A DNA stretch of 64,000 bases from an uncultured Bacteroidales bacterium (GCA_905233275.1 CAJODR010000004.1:62001-126000), one strand, 5' to 3'; counted from the stretch's first letter, positions 1 to 9,257 are shown. The notes: generated by a model not told the origin, from the letters alone. Numbers and translations: made by a program.

Positions 1-792
1 TCCCGCATAGCTGAATATCTTGGAGCCGGAAAGCATCAGGACATAGTTGTCGGTATACTTCGCAACGGTGGGCTGGAACGGCGGCTCGAAAGGCACGGAC
101 ATATCCTTTCGGAAGTCCATGCAGAGGTAGGCCATGTCTTCGAGGATGATGCAGTCGTATTCGGTGGCACATTCGCCGATAGTGCGGAGCTCTTCGTCGG
201 TGAGACAGATCCAGGCCGGGTTGTTGGGGTTGGAATAGAGGATAGCCGCGATGTTGCCCTGCTTGAGATAGGATTCGAGCTTGGGACGGAGCTTTTCGGC
301 GCGGAAGTCGTAAATGTCGAATATGATATTCTTGATACCGAGCACGTCAGGCTGGCGGCCGTGAGGCGGGAATCCGGGGCAGATATACAGTATCGTGTCC
401 TTCTTGGGATCGAGCTGGGAGCACTCGAGGACGAGGTTGAAACTCGCCTGCATGGAGCCGACCGTCGGCACTATTCCCTTGGGGTCGACATCCACGTCTA
501 CGAATGCCTTCAGGAAGCGCGAGGCATTCTTTTTCAGCTCCGGAAGGCCGTTGATGACGGGATAGATTGAAGCAATGCCATCGTCGAGGGCCTTTTTCTG
601 AGCCGCAATGCCGTAAGGGCAGGCCGCGATACCGGGAACACCAATCTCCAGATGGGTAAACTTTTCTCCCGATTTGCTTTCAAGTGCGGCACCGATGGCC
701 GTGCACTGGCGGATAGTGGTTTTGGAGATGTCCTGGATATCCATCTCCTTCAGGATGCTTTCAAGAAGGGATATCGGGAAAGGCTCTTTCAT
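1..792 (-). CDS. Class I/II PLP-dependent aminotransferase (C-terminus beyond window)
   Basis: This gene is missing from the ORF track because it runs off the left edge. Reading back from the ATG at 792 gives 264 uninterrupted codons beginning MKEPFPISLLES. The motif SNPNNPAW is the substrate/PLP-binding NPNNP of fold-type I aminotransferases. It is followed by ILEDMAYLCMDF (the PLP-pyridine Asp region) and LSGSKIFSYAG (the Schiff-base Lys region). It starts one base after the iorB stop codon, so it is the third gene of an iorA-iorB-aminotransferase operon. The context suggests it supplies aryl-pyruvates by transaminating aromatic amino acids. The exact substrate is inferred from the neighbours, not seen in the sequence. 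Confidence 0.88.
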   Translation of the reverse strand, partial: MKEPFPISLLESILKEMDIQDISKTTIRQCTAIGAALESKSGEKFTHLEIGVPGIAACPYGIAAQKKALDDGIASIYPVINGLPELKKNASRFLKAFVDVDVDPKGIVPTVGSMQASFNLVLECSQLDPKKDTILYICPGFPPHGRQPDVLGIKNIIFDIYDFRAEKLRPKLESYLKQGNIAAILYSNPNNPAWICLTDEELRTIGECATEYDCIILEDMAYLCMDFRKDMSVPFEPPFQPTVAKYTDNYVLMLSGSKIFSYAG

Positions 793-793
793 A

Positions 794-1369
794 CTACATG
801 GATTTTTCAAAACCTGCGTCAAACGCCTTTAGATTGGCTTCCACAATGGCTTCGCCCTTGCGGCCGAATACCCTGCGGATGCCCTCCCTGAGCGCTTCCG
901 GCTGGAGAATGTCGAGCTTTGCCGCCACGGCGCCGAGAAGGACCATGTTGGCACTCCTCGGGGAGCCGGCGTCCTTTGCCATCGCATCGGCGTCAAGGGC
1001 GACAAGGTGAGGCAGGGACTCGAGTTTCTCCATAATCTTTTCGATCGGCGGATAGTTCGGAATATTGACGAACGGCGCCGTCGAGGTAATGATCCAGCCG
1101 TCCTTTTTCAGCCAGGGAAGATAGCGGAGCGCCTCCATCGGCTCCATCGAGACGATGCAGTCTGCGCCGCCTTTCGGAACGAGGTCGCTCATGATCGGTT
1201 CAGACGAAAGCCTGAGGGTGGACTGGACGTCGCCGCCCCTCTGGCTCATTCCGTGCACCTCCGCCTGCTTGAGATAAAGCCCCTCGGTAAGGGCAGCGGA
1301 GCCGATAACCGTGGCGATGGAGAGAATGCCCTGTCCTCCTACGCCGGCAAGTATGATGTCCTGTTTCAT
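794..1369 (-). CDS. iorB: Indolepyruvate ferredoxin oxidoreductase, beta subunit
   Basis: The protein is about 191 aa and begins MKQDIILAGVGGQGI, the glycine-rich start typical of the gamma-type domain of 2-oxoacid:ferredoxin oxidoreductases. The track start at 1414 adds 15 residues that lie inside iorA. The ATG at 1369 overlaps the iorA TGA as ATGA, which fixes the start. Further family marks are EVHGMSQRGGDVQSTLRL and CIVSMEPMEALRYLPWL. With IorA it oxidatively decarboxylates aryl-pyruvates to aryl-acetyl-CoA and reduces ferredoxin; in anaerobes the reverse direction is also used for aromatic amino acid synthesis from arylacetates. Confidence 0.93.
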   Translation of the reverse strand: MKQDIILAGVGGQGILSIATVIGSAALTEGLYLKQAEVHGMSQRGGDVQSTLRLSSEPIMSDLVPKGGADCIVSMEPMEALRYLPWLKKDGWIITSTAPFVNIPNYPPIEKIMEKLESLPHLVALDADAMAKDAGSPRSANMVLLGAVAAKLDILQPEALREGIRRVFGRKGEAIVEANLKAFDAGFEKSM

Positions 1370-2991
1370 TTCTTTGCGTGTCTTCTGAAGGTTTGGATGC
1401 ATTCGCGGCGGCATATAATGACGGAGACGCCGTGGTATTCGAGTTCTTCCCTGATGGTCTGTTCCATTTCGGGATAGTTCTTGGGAAGCGGAACGATGGT
1501 CCTGATATGGGCCGGGTCGACGCCGATTCCCGCGCAGATGGCCTCCAGGCGGCCGGTGCCCGCCGAATCCTGACCGCCGGTCATGCCGGTAGTGAGGTTG
1601 TCGGAGATGCAGAGCGTGACGTCAGCGTTGCCGTTGACCGCATCGAGGAGACCCGTCATGCCGCTGTGGGTGAAGGTCGAATCGCCGATCACAGCGACCG
1701 AGGGCCACACGCCGCTGAATGCAGCTCCCTGGGACATGGTGAGCGACGCGCCCATCTCCACGCAGGTATGGAATGCGTGGAACGGGGCCAGCCAGCCGAG
1801 AGTATAGCAGCCTATGTCGCTGAATACCCTTGCGGTTGGATAGTCCTTGAGGACATTGTTCAGTGCAGTATAGAAATCGCGGTGGCCGCAGCCCTGGCAG
1901 AGTGCCGGCGGGCGCGGGGCGACGATGTCGCAGGGATCGAGTCCCTTGGTCTCCGGGAGTCCGAGGGCGGCACGGACAGCATCCGGAGTGAGCTCTCCGG
2001 TACGGGGAAGAGTGCCGTCCAGGCGGCCTTTGACGGTGATTCCCGATTGGAAGACGCCGCGGAGGCGGTCTTCAACAAGGGGCTGTCCTTCCTCGATAAC
2101 GAGGATGGTCTTGCACATCGAAGCGAGCTTGACGGCAAGGGCCCTCGGGAAAGGATACTGGGATATCTTGAGGACGGGATAGGGGCATCCGTCCGGGTAA
2201 TTCTCCATCAGGTAATTGTAGCCGAGGCCGCAGGCGATGATTCCGAGGGAATGGTCGGGAGCGTCCTTCAGCCAGTTGAACTTGGACTCTACCGCATCCT
2301 CCTCGAATACGAGGTAATCCTTGACGAGCGCTTCGTTGCGCACCTTGGCGTTGACGGGGAGGGTGACCCACTGGCGGGGATTCTTCGGGAATGCGAGGGC
2401 GTTTTGCTCGCGGATATCTTCGCGGGTCTCGACGATGGCGCGGGAGTGGGAAAGGCGCGTGACCATTCGCATAAGCACGGGAATGCCGCGTTTTTCGGAA
2501 TAGTCGAATGCCTCACCCATCATCTCATAGGCTTCCTGCTGCGAAGAGGGCTCGAAGACCGGCATCATGGCGAATGCGCCGTAGAAGCGGGAGTCCTGTT
2601 CGTTCTGGGAACTGTGCATCGAGGGGTCGTCGCAGGAGGCTATGACGAGGCCTCCGTTGGCACCGGTCATGGCCGAGCCCATGAAGGCGTCGGCGGCGAC
2701 GTTGAGTCCGACGTGCTTGAAGCAAACGAGGGCGCGTTTTCCGGCGTAGGATACGCCGAGGGCCTCCTCCATCGCGGTCTTTTCGTTCGCGCTCCATGCG
2801 CAGTGGACGCCCCGCTCACGGGTAAGCGGATGGCCTTGAATGTACTCTGTAATTTCGGTCGAAGGGGTGCCCGGGTAGGCATAGACGCCGGTGAGGCCGG
2901 CGTGAAGGGCGCCAAGGGCAAGGGCTTCGTCTCCGAGAAGAAGTTGTTTTGGAGCCATAGTATTGGTATCAGTTTGTGTCATTTGTGGCAA
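1366..2991 (-). CDS. iorA: Indolepyruvate ferredoxin oxidoreductase, alpha subunit
   Basis: This 541-aa TPP enzyme subunit has an N-terminal pyrimidine-binding domain (GDEALALGALHAG, YAYPGTPSTEITEYI) and a C-terminal TPP/Mg domain carrying CQGCGHRDFY and IGDSTFTHSGMTGLL. The true start may be the in-frame ATG at residue 12 (MAPKQLLLGDEAL), because the first eleven residues are Thr-rich and not family-like. The C-terminus ends at ICRRECIQTFRRHAKK, and I see no CxxCxxCxxxC ferredoxin module of the kind found in archaeal IorA, so electrons presumably pass to a separate ferredoxin. First gene of the minus-strand operon with iorB and an aminotransferase. Confidence 0.94.
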   Translation of the reverse strand: MPQMTQTDTNTMAPKQLLLGDEALALGALHAGLTGVYAYPGTPSTEITEYIQGHPLTRERGVHCAWSANEKTAMEEALGVSYAGKRALVCFKHVGLNVAADAFMGSAMTGANGGLVIASCDDPSMHSSQNEQDSRFYGAFAMMPVFEPSSQQEAYEMMGEAFDYSEKRGIPVLMRMVTRLSHSRAIVETREDIREQNALAFPKNPRQWVTLPVNAKVRNEALVKDYLVFEEDAVESKFNWLKDAPDHSLGIIACGLGYNYLMENYPDGCPYPVLKISQYPFPRALAVKLASMCKTILVIEEGQPLVEDRLRGVFQSGITVKGRLDGTLPRTGELTPDAVRAALGLPETKGLDPCDIVAPRPPALCQGCGHRDFYTALNNVLKDYPTARVFSDIGCYTLGWLAPFHAFHTCVEMGASLTMSQGAAFSGVWPSVAVIGDSTFTHSGMTGLLDAVNGNADVTLCISDNLTTGMTGGQDSAGTGRLEAICAGIGVDPAHIRTIVPLPKNYPEMEQTIREELEYHGVSVIICRRECIQTFRRHAKK

Positions 2992-3020
2992 TTCGTGAAG
3001 AATTTAAGCCATTTCGCTTA

Positions 3021-3028
3021 CAAATATA
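3021..3028 (-). promoter_or_regulatory. Bacteroidota -7 element upstream of iorA
   Basis: CAAATATA on the plus strand reads TATATTTG on the minus strand, matching TAnnTTTG. It lies about 30 nt upstream of the iorA track start. No well-spaced -33 TTTG is visible. Confidence 0.55.
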
Positions 3029-3098
3029 ATAAAATATGTGGATTATAGTAATAGATTCAACGTTTATTTTTGCTGAGGCCGCTATTATTAAAATTGTT

Positions 3099-3129
3099 TT
3101 TGAACTGAATGTAGAATAATGTATATTTG
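3099..3129 (+). promoter_or_regulatory. Promoter of the GH3 gene
   Basis: TTTG at 3099-3102 and TATATTTG at 3122-3129 are separated by 19 nt, a full match to the Bacteroidota primary sigma consensus. The GH3 ATG follows 24 nt downstream. Confidence 0.75.
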
Positions 3130-3153
3130 TCAGTTAGAAACAATACATAGCGT

Positions 3154-5469
3154 ATGAAGAAGATAATGACACTCTTAGCCATTTCAGCCCTCGCGGCAGC
3201 CTGCTCCGACAAGGCGCCCAAAGTTGCTCCCGCCATTCCCAGCGACGCGGAGATTGAAAAGAAGGTATCCGAAACCCTTTCCAAAATGACGCTCGAGGAG
3301 AAGATCGGACAGATGACCGAAATCGCCATTGACATTCTCGGAAAGATGGATCCCGCCACGGGAAAATTCGTCGTTGACGACGCCGCGCTCGACAAGATCA
3401 TCGGCCAGTACAAGGTCGGATCGATCCTCAACGCCCCCGGAATGGCCCTCAGTGCAGAAAACTGGAACGAGGTCATCTCCGCGATCAACCGCAAGTCGAT
3501 GGAGACCATGGGAATTCCCTGCATATACGGTCTCGACCAGAACCACGGCGTCACCTATACCGCCGGCGGCACCATGTTCCCGCAGAATATCAACGTCGCG
3601 GCTTCATTCAACCGTGCGATTGCGCATGACGCCGCCGAGGCCACCGCGTACGAGACCAGGGCTACTGACTGCCCGTGGACCTATTCGCCTACGCTCGACC
3701 TGGACCGCGATCCCAGGTGGTCCCGTTTCTGGGAGAATTACGGCGAGGATCCCTACCTGAGCGGCCAGATGGCTGTCGCTGCTGTCAAAGGCTTCCAGGG
3801 TGAAGATCCCAACCATATCGACAAGTACCACATCGCCGTGTCGCTGAAGCACTATCTCGGCTACGGCGCCCCGAGGACCGGCCTCGACCGCACCCCCGCC
3901 ATTATCGCGCCCAACGACCTGAGGGAGAAGTATTTCGCCCCCTACAAGGCCGCGATTGAGGCAGGCGCGCTCAATATCATGGTCAACTCCAGCTCCATCA
4001 ACGGAGTCCCCGTCCACGCCAGCAGGGAACTTCTCACCGAATGGCTCAAAGAGGGACTCAACTGGGACGGCATGATTGTCACCGACTGGTCTGACATCAA
4101 TAATTTATATCAGAGGGAAAAGGTCGCCAAGGACAAGAAAGAGGCCATCAAGATTGCCATCAACGCCGGTATCGACATGTCGATGGAGCCTTACGACCTC
4201 GGCTTCTGCGACCTCCTCAAAGAGCTCGTCAACGAGGGCGAAGTCCCGATGGAGAGGATTGACGACGCCACCGCCCGCGTCCTCAGGATGAAGTACCGCC
4301 TGGGACTGTTCGACACGCCTGACACCAAGCTTGCCGACTATCCTGAATTCGGAGGCGAACGTTTCGCCGAGCTCGCTCTCAAGAGCGCCGAAGAGACCAT
4401 GGTCCTCCTGAAGAATGACGGCATTCTCCCTCTCGCCCCCGGCAAGAAGATCCTCCTCGCAGGCCCCAATGCCAATTCCATGCGCAGCCTCAACGGCGGC
4501 TGGTCCTATTCGTGGCAGGGCCACCTCGCTCCCCTATTCACCGAGAAGTACAATACCATTTACGAAGCCTTCCAGGCCGTCTACGGTGAGAAGAATGTCA
4601 TCCTCGAGCAGGGTGTCACCTACAAGGAAGACGGCTCCTGGTGGGAAGAGAATGAGCCCGAGATCCAGAAGGCCGTTGCAGCGGCTCGCGGAGTCGATGT
4701 CATATTCGCCTGCATAGGCGAGAATTCCTACTGCGAGACCCCCGGCAATCTCCCGGCCGACCTCACCCTGTCGGAGAATCAGCGCAATCTCGTCAAGGCC
4801 CTCGCGGCCACCGGAAAGCCCATTGTTCTTATTCTGAATGAAGGCCGTCCGCGCATCATCTCCGACATCGAGCCCCTCGCCTCCGCTGTCGTTGACATCA
4901 TGCTCCCGGCCAACTCCGGCGGCGATGCCCTCGCCAATCTCGTCAGCGGCAAATCCAACTTCAGCGGCCGCCTGCCGTTCACCTATCCCCGCGACAACGC
5001 TCATCTCACGACTTACGACTACAAGGTCGCCGAGCAGGTCGAAACGATGGAAGGCGCATACGACTACAACGCCCTGGTCTCCGTCCAATGGGCATTCGGC
5101 TATGGCCTGAGCTACACCACATTCGAGTATTCCGGCCTCAAGGTCGACAAGGCCAGCTTCAAGGCTGACGACATCCTCACCTTCGAAGTCACGGTCAAGA
5201 ATACCGGTACAGTCGAAGGCAAAGAGGCAGTCCTCCTCTTCTCCAGCGACCTCGTCGCCTCCGTCACCCCCGACAACCGCCGCCTCCGCGCATTCGACAA
5301 AGTCCTCCTCGCCCCCGGCGAATCCAAGGTGGTGACCCTCAAAGTCCCCGCCCGCGCCCTCGCCTTCGTCGGCCCCGACGCCCTCTGGCACCTCGAAAAA
5401 GGCGACTTCCGCATCCAAGTCGGCAGCGAACTCCTCACGATTACTTGCGAGGAGGATTTGGTGTTCTGA
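3154..5469 (+). CDS. Glycoside hydrolase family 3 lipoprotein (beta-glucosidase-type)
   Basis: The 771-aa protein has a type II signal peptide ([17 protein letters not shown], lipid-modified Cys17), so it is anchored to a membrane. The GH3 TIM-barrel domain shows [20 protein letters not shown], the KHY motif near residue 232 and GMIVTDW, whose Asp311 fits the catalytic nucleophile. The second alpha/beta domain starts near 400 ([14 protein letters not shown]), and a fibronectin-III-like domain ends the protein. Length and order match BglX-type beta-glucosidases. Bacterial GH3 enzymes of this shape include beta-glucosidases and beta-xylosidases, so linkage specificity is uncertain. Transcribed alone, divergent from iorA, and followed by two hairpins. 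Confidence 0.93.
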   Translation: MKKIMTLLAISALAAACSDKAPKVAPAIPSDAEIEKKVSETLSKMTLEEKIGQMTEIAIDILGKMDPATGKFVVDDAALDKIIGQYKVGSILNAPGMALSAENWNEVISAINRKSMETMGIPCIYGLDQNHGVTYTAGGTMFPQNINVAASFNRAIAHDAAEATAYETRATDCPWTYSPTLDLDRDPRWSRFWENYGEDPYLSGQMAVAAVKGFQGEDPNHIDKYHIAVSLKHYLGYGAPRTGLDRTPAIIAPNDLREKYFAPYKAAIEAGALNIMVNSSSINGVPVHASRELLTEWLKEGLNWDGMIVTDWSDINNLYQREKVAKDKKEAIKIAINAGIDMSMEPYDLGFCDLLKELVNEGEVPMERIDDATARVLRMKYRLGLFDTPDTKLADYPEFGGERFAELALKSAEETMVLLKNDGILPLAPGKKILLAGPNANSMRSLNGGWSYSWQGHLAPLFTEKYNTIYEAFQAVYGEKNVILEQGVTYKEDGSWWEENEPEIQKAVAAARGVDVIFACIGENSYCETPGNLPADLTLSENQRNLVKALAATGKPIVLILNEGRPRIISDIEPLASAVVDIMLPANSGGDALANLVSGKSNFSGRLPFTYPRDNAHLTTYDYKVAEQVETMEGAYDYNALVSVQWAFGYGLSYTTFEYSGLKVDKASFKADDILTFEVTVKNTGTVEGKEAVLLFSSDLVASVTPDNRRLRAFDKVLLAPGESKVVTLKVPARALAFVGPDALWHLEKGDFRIQVGSELLTITCEEDLVF

Positions 5470-5488
5470 TATCCGCTTAGTCCCCTCC

Positions 5489-5580
5489 CGGCCACGTTTT
5501 CCCCGCTTTTTCGTGGCCGACACGCCAAATAAGCACTTCCGGCCATGAAAACCCCCGTTTTTCGTGGCCGGTCTGCTTTT
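5489..5580 (+). terminator. Two tandem related hairpins after GH3
   Basis: CGGCCACG (5489-5496) pairs with CGTGGCCG (5512-5519). A second, longer hairpin pairs CCGGCCATGAAAAC (5539-5552) with GTTTTTCGTGGCCGG (5557-5571) and is followed by CTTTTT. The two hairpins share the GGCCA(C/T)G / CGTGGCC arms, so one looks like a duplicate of the other. They probably terminate GH3 transcription. Confidence 0.55.
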
Positions 5581-5582
5581 TC

Positions 5583-5625
5583 TGTCATTTCGACCAAGGC
5601 CAAAGGCCGCGCGGAGAAATCTCTT
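5583..5625 (+). repeat. Dispersed intergenic repeat, copy 1
   Basis: The unit begins TGTCATTTCGACCAAG and ends CGCGCGGAGAAATCTCTT, with GGCCAAAGGC between. The same ends flank a shorter core at 26160-26198. I recall similar TCATTTCGACC...GGAGAAATCTC repeats from intergenic regions of other Bacteroidota genomes; their function is unknown to me. Confidence 0.7.
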
Positions 5626-5725
5626 ATTCTCCGTGGAAATGTGCTAAATTCGGATAGATTTCCACGGCTTATAGCGCATTTTCAAAAGATTATTATTACA
5701 TTTGCACTGAAACAAAACAAGATAA

Positions 5726-5848
5726 TATGCTCATTATCAAGCGATGTACGGCGACCGGGAGGTTTGGATTCGCCCTTATGACAATTTCTTCGAATCCGTC
5801 ACGGTCAACGGCAAGTCGGTTCCGCGTTTTGAGGAAGTATTCTTTTAA
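5726..5848 (+). pseudogene. DUF1653 gene remnant (C-terminal fragment)
   Basis: This is too short for the ORF track. The frame opens right after a TAA at 5723 and reads YAHYQAMYGDREVWIRPYDN..., then VNGKSVPRFEEVFF and stop. It matches the C-terminal half of DUF1653 proteins (YxALYGDxxxWVRPxxMFxExVxxxGxxVPRF). The N-terminal half, where the family normally has its HSET-type region, is missing. A 34-aa reading from the ATG at 5744 is possible, but decay is the simpler view given the broken neighbour. Confidence 0.65.
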
Positions 5849-5851
5849 AGA

Positions 5852-6237
5852 GTGCTAACAGTTCCGGTGTTTGATCCGGTTACCCTTCAGGAACATATTG
5901 CCTATAGCGTCATTCATCAAGATGGCGATAAAGTGCAGTGCGCTCCAGGGTGGACTTTGCGGGAGGCAATTAGAGGTCAGAAGGTAATGCTTGATTTCGA
6001 TCTGGCTAAGCTATATCAGATTGAGACAAAAGCCTTAAAACAAGCCGTGCGAAGGAATCTGGATAGATTCCCGTCCGACTTTATGTTTACTTTATCTCAA
6101 AATGAGTATAATTCGCTGAAAATCAGCATAAGGTCACAATTTGTTACCTTAGCCGACTAGCTGAAAGATTGGAAGAAAAGAAAAACACACCCACACCACG
6201 TATCGGCTTTAAACAAACAAAAGAAATCGAGAATTAA
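5852..6237 (+). pseudogene. Broken ORF6N-domain gene (phage-type regulator)
   Basis: From about residue 39 the frame reads [20 protein letters not shown] then [20 protein letters not shown], a clear ORF6N domain of the kind found in phage and mobile-element antirepressor-like proteins. It stops at 6160, just after [10 protein letters not shown] second frame picks up immediately ([26 protein letters not shown], stop 6235-6237), which looks like the usual C-terminal tail of this family. A frameshift combined with loss of the middle therefore explains the locus. The first 38 residues, read from a GTG, are not family-like and are probably unrelated sequence. It lies against a DUF1653 fragment. 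Confidence 0.7.
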
Positions 6238-6332
6238 CCTTCATTGAGCGGTGCGACAAGCTGGGGCTGCTGGCCGGGAGAAACTTCTTAGATAATACTT
6301 TGCACTGTAAACAGTGCGGGGACTGTTGTATG
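6238..6332. other. Intergenic stretch with possible coding debris
   Basis: Between the broken ORF6N gene and the ZIP gene a short open stretch on the plus strand reads IERCDKLGLLAGRNFLDN. I cannot assign it to a family. No promoter or RNA gene is visible. Confidence 0.3.
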
Positions 6333-7097
6333 TTACCCCAGCACGACATCCAGGACCATCATCAGGGCGAAGCCGAGGGCAAAGCCGATGGTGCCTATGT
6401 TGGAGTGTTTACCCTGGGAGTAGTCCGGGACCAATTCTTCAACGACCACGTATAGCATTGCGCCGGCGGCGAATGCCAACATGTACGGCATGATTCCCAG
6501 AATGGAAGTAGCCAGCAGCAGGACCAATGCCCCGCCCAGAGGCTCCACGATTCCGCTTAATGCGCCGATGCCGAATGACCTCCAGCGGCTGTTTCCTTCG
6601 GCCCTCAGCGGCATGGAGATGATAGCGCCCTCGGGGACATTCTGAATGGCAATTCCCAGCGACAGTGCCAGGGCACCGGCCATATTGAAATCCGCCGTCA
6701 AGGCGCCTGCGATGGCCACGCCTACGGCCATTCCCTCAGGGAAATTGTGAATGGTGACGGCCAACGCCAGTTTAGTCGTGCGCGACAGGCGGCTCTTCGG
6801 GCCTTCCGTGCTTCCAGACGGGTGAATATGCGGCGTGATATAGTCAATCAGCAACAGGAAAGCGAATCCCGCCAGCAGCCCGATCGTCGGCGGCACGACA
6901 GCGGCTGCCCCCTCCCCCATCTCGATCGCCGGAATAATCAGCGACCACACCGACGCGGCCACCATGACGCCGGAGGCGAATCCCAACAGCACCTTCTGCA
7001 GCATCTCGGGCATATCCCGCCTCATGAAAAACACGAAAGCCGATCCCAGGGCCGTCCCCAGGAACGGAATCATCAAAGCAGTAAATACCGGACTCAT
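6333..7097 (-). CDS. ZIP family metal transporter
   Basis: The 254-aa integral membrane protein has the two ZIP signatures that line the metal path: HNFPEGMAVGV in helix 4 and NVPEGAIISMPL in helix 5. The N-terminus (LGSAFVFFMRRDMPEMLQ, LGFASGVMVAASVWSLIIPA) is typical of the ZupT/GufA-like subgroup, and the loop between helices 3 and 4 is His-poor (HIHPSG). Likely role: import of zinc or another divalent metal across the inner membrane. Its ATG overlaps the DUF4491 stop by 4 nt, so the two are co-transcribed. The metal cannot be told from sequence alone. Confidence 0.9.
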   Translation of the reverse strand: MSPVFTALMIPFLGTALGSAFVFFMRRDMPEMLQKVLLGFASGVMVAASVWSLIIPAIEMGEGAAAVVPPTIGLLAGFAFLLLIDYITPHIHPSGSTEGPKSRLSRTTKLALAVTIHNFPEGMAVGVAIAGALTADFNMAGALALSLGIAIQNVPEGAIISMPLRAEGNSRWRSFGIGALSGIVEPLGGALVLLLATSILGIMPYMLAFAAGAMLYVVVEELVPDYSQGKHSNIGTIGFALGFALMMVLDVVLG

Positions 7098-7411
7098 TTC
7101 TTCTCCCTCCTCAACGACTCATAGTATTCGTGACGCTTCGGGTTCTCCGGGAACCAGCCTTTGAGCACTCTTTTCTCCTGCTGATGCATCTCCAGAATGC
7201 CCCAGAAGCAGGAAAAGGCGAAGCCGCCAAGTATAGTCGAGACGATCTGATTGGGAACGAACAAAGACGCCGCCGCGACCACAAGTCCCACCACGAGCCA
7301 GATCCACCAGCTCTTCTTACCCAGGTAATACTCCATCTTGATGACCACCGGATGGCAGATGCCGATGCAGAAGAATACGGCTGCGCCGACTATGATTCCA
7401 CTGAAGTGCAT
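7094..7411 (-). CDS. DUF4491 family small membrane protein
   Basis: The 105-aa protein has about three hydrophobic segments and the family pattern MHFSGIIVGAAVFFCIGICHP, WWIWLVVGLVVAA and SCFWGILEMHQQEKRVLKGWFP, followed by NPKR. This identifies DUF4491, a small membrane family of unknown function common in Bacteroidota and Firmicutes. It lies just upstream of, and overlaps, the ZIP transporter, so both are probably made together. I see nothing that gives a biochemical function. Confidence 0.82.
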   Translation of the reverse strand: MHFSGIIVGAAVFFCIGICHPVVIKMEYYLGKKSWWIWLVVGLVVAAASLFVPNQIVSTILGGFAFSCFWGILEMHQQEKRVLKGWFPENPKRHEYYESLRREKK

Positions 7412-7475
7412 AATTCCAAATTAATGTTAATCTTCAGTGCAAATATACGGATAAAACTCCGCAATCTGGTTGCAA

Positions 7476-7753
7476 TTATTTCAGCGTGGCGGGTTTCTTC
7501 AACACACGTTCTGCTAGGCGAATGGCGAGGATGGCCACGGGGATGGTCAGGACCAGAACGACAATCAGTACCGGAATGTTGTTGATGACGGGAATCATCA
7601 GCTGATCATAGCCTGCAGGCATCTCTTCGACGGCGGCAGCAAAGCACCGACATACGCATAGCAAGCCGGGTGAATAATGCCGCTCGTGGCACCGAGAATA
7701 AACGTAGCCAAATAGGCAATGGCCATCAGAATAACTTTGAGCACAGTTTTCAT
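7476..7753 (-). pseudogene. Decayed MptD-type putative ECF transporter S component
   Basis: Read from the ATG at 7753 the protein starts MKTVLKVILMAIAYLATFIL, then GATSGIIHPACYAYVGALLP, which resembles the N-terminus of MptD-family (putative ECF substrate-binding) membrane proteins. The frame then closes (stop at CATGATCAGCTGA). A second frame continues with EEMPAGYDQLMIPVINNIP and a last hydrophobic helix ending RLAERVLKKPATLK (the 62-aa track ORF). The expected central helices are missing, so the gene has lost roughly its middle half and shifted frame. Family assignment rests on the N-terminus and is moderate. Confidence 0.55.
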
Positions 7754-7869
7754 AATAATTTTAATGTAAACCTATGCCCAAAGGTCGGCAATATTAGAAT
7801 GAGAATGAGGGCTGTCTTTTTCATAACGCAGGAAGTCTTCCTTATAAGATACAAATACCAAGCCAGTCC

Positions 7870-9249
7870 CTATGCTTCAGCCTTGTACGCATTGCGCCAC
7901 CTGCCCATTGCCAGCCTCATGAGGAATATGCTTCCGCGAATGTTGAGCTCCACGCACATCGCGATCCAGTAGCCCTTCAGGCCCATGATGGGGCAGAGGA
8001 ATGTCGCCGGCAGTATGCGGAACAGCCACATCGAGCCGAAATTCATGCAGCTCGGCACCAGCGTATCTCCCGCGCCGACGCAGCAGCCGAATGCGACGAT
8101 CGACGCCGCGTACATGGTTTCGGCGAATGCCTCTATGCGCAACATCTTGGCACCCAGCGAGATAACCTCCGGATCCGGCGACAGCATCGCCATCAGTTGC
8201 GGGGCGAATATGGCCATGACGACGGCCATGAGGGTCATTATTATCATTCCACCGGAGGTGGTAATCCAGGCGAGCCGTGTGGCGAGGTCTTTCCTGCCGG
8301 CGCCGAGGCTTTGGCCGACCAGAGTGGTGGACGCGTCAGCAATTCCGTAGCCGGGCATGTAGCAGAAACTTTCTGCCGTGACGGCGAATCCATTCGCGGC
8401 AATCGCGATTGTCCCGAGCGGTGCTACGATAACGGTTCCGGCGATGTAGGCGCCTCTCATTACAACGTTCTCCAGGCACATCGGGAGGCCGATTTTGGCT
8501 GCTTTGGAGAGCGTCCGCTTCGTGGGAATGAAACTGCCCCTTTCGTGGGCGAATCGGAGCTCCTTGGACTTGAACGCCATGTAGCAGGTCATCAGCGTGG
8601 CGGTCACGACTTCCGCGCAGCCGGTGCCAAGAGCAGCGCCCGGCACTCCGAAGTCCAGGACATATATAAATATGTAGTTGAATCCCACGTCCATCACGCA
8701 CATGGCGATGTTCAGGAGGCTCGGCACCCGCATCTCGCCGCTGCACTGTAGCAGTGTCGCCGACATGAAATCAATCTGCATGAACGGCAGGAACAGGCAG
8801 TTGATGAGGAAATAGCGGTAGGCATTCTCCACGATATCGGGATTGCCGCCGAGCCAGTGCGGGAGCGGTCTGGCCACGCATACGCCGAGTAGGGCGAACA
8901 GTCCGCCCCAGACCAGCGCGCATGTCAGTGCCTGTCTAACGACGGAACGGGCCTCTTTGAAATCATTCGCCCCAACAAGGTGCGCGACCTGGACTGAGAA
9001 ACCGTTGCAGAGGGCAAAGCAGAAGCCGCCGAGAAGCCAAAGGCAGGTCGACACAAGGGCAATCGACGCTCCCGCGGCAGCACTCAAGTGCCCCACCATC
9101 GAAGCGTCGATGTATTGCATTACGACAGTGGACAGCTGGGCAATGATAGCGGGATAGCTCAAAAGCCCGGACAGCTTGATCTGCTGTCCCAGCGTCAGCG
9201 ACTCCCCGCTCCTGATTCTACCTAATAGGAAATCCTTACCCCCTGCCAT
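7870..9249 (-). CDS. MATE family efflux transporter
   Basis: The 459-aa polytopic protein shows the MATE layout of two six-helix halves: LSYPAIIAQLSTVVMQYIDASMVGHL at the start and YGIADASTTLVGQSLGAGRKDLA opening the second half. It probably uses a Na+ or H+ gradient to export cationic drugs or metabolites from the cytoplasm. It begins 8 nt after the GH53 stop on the same strand, so the two may share a transcript although their functions are not obviously linked. Substrate unknown. Confidence 0.92.
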   Translation of the reverse strand: MAGGKDFLLGRIRSGESLTLGQQIKLSGLLSYPAIIAQLSTVVMQYIDASMVGHLSAAAGASIALVSTCLWLLGGFCFALCNGFSVQVAHLVGANDFKEARSVVRQALTCALVWGGLFALLGVCVARPLPHWLGGNPDIVENAYRYFLINCLFLPFMQIDFMSATLLQCSGEMRVPSLLNIAMCVMDVGFNYIFIYVLDFGVPGAALGTGCAEVVTATLMTCYMAFKSKELRFAHERGSFIPTKRTLSKAAKIGLPMCLENVVMRGAYIAGTVIVAPLGTIAIAANGFAVTAESFCYMPGYGIADASTTLVGQSLGAGRKDLATRLAWITTSGGMIIMTLMAVVMAIFAPQLMAMLSPDPEVISLGAKMLRIEAFAETMYAASIVAFGCCVGAGDTLVPSCMNFGSMWLFRILPATFLCPIMGLKGYWIAMCVELNIRGSIFLMRLAMGRWRNAYKAEA

Positions 9250-9257
9250 CGGTCAGG

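Noticed and set aside
1378-3048. 556-aa plus-strand ORF
   Set aside because: Exact antisense of iorA with low-complexity composition and no motif; a shadow of the GC-rich codon pattern.
5545-5781. 78-aa ORF MKTPVFRGRSAF...
   Set aside because: Made of hairpin, dispersed repeat and promoter-like sequence; no protein-like features.
7750-7824. 24-codon minus-strand ORF MKKTALILILILP... overlapping the MptD-type start
   Set aside because: Short, hydrophobic by chance possible, no support beyond an ATG; region also has a small palindrome.
7670-7972. 100-aa plus-strand ORF
   Set aside because: Antisense to the decayed MptD-type gene and the MATE 3' end; no domain.
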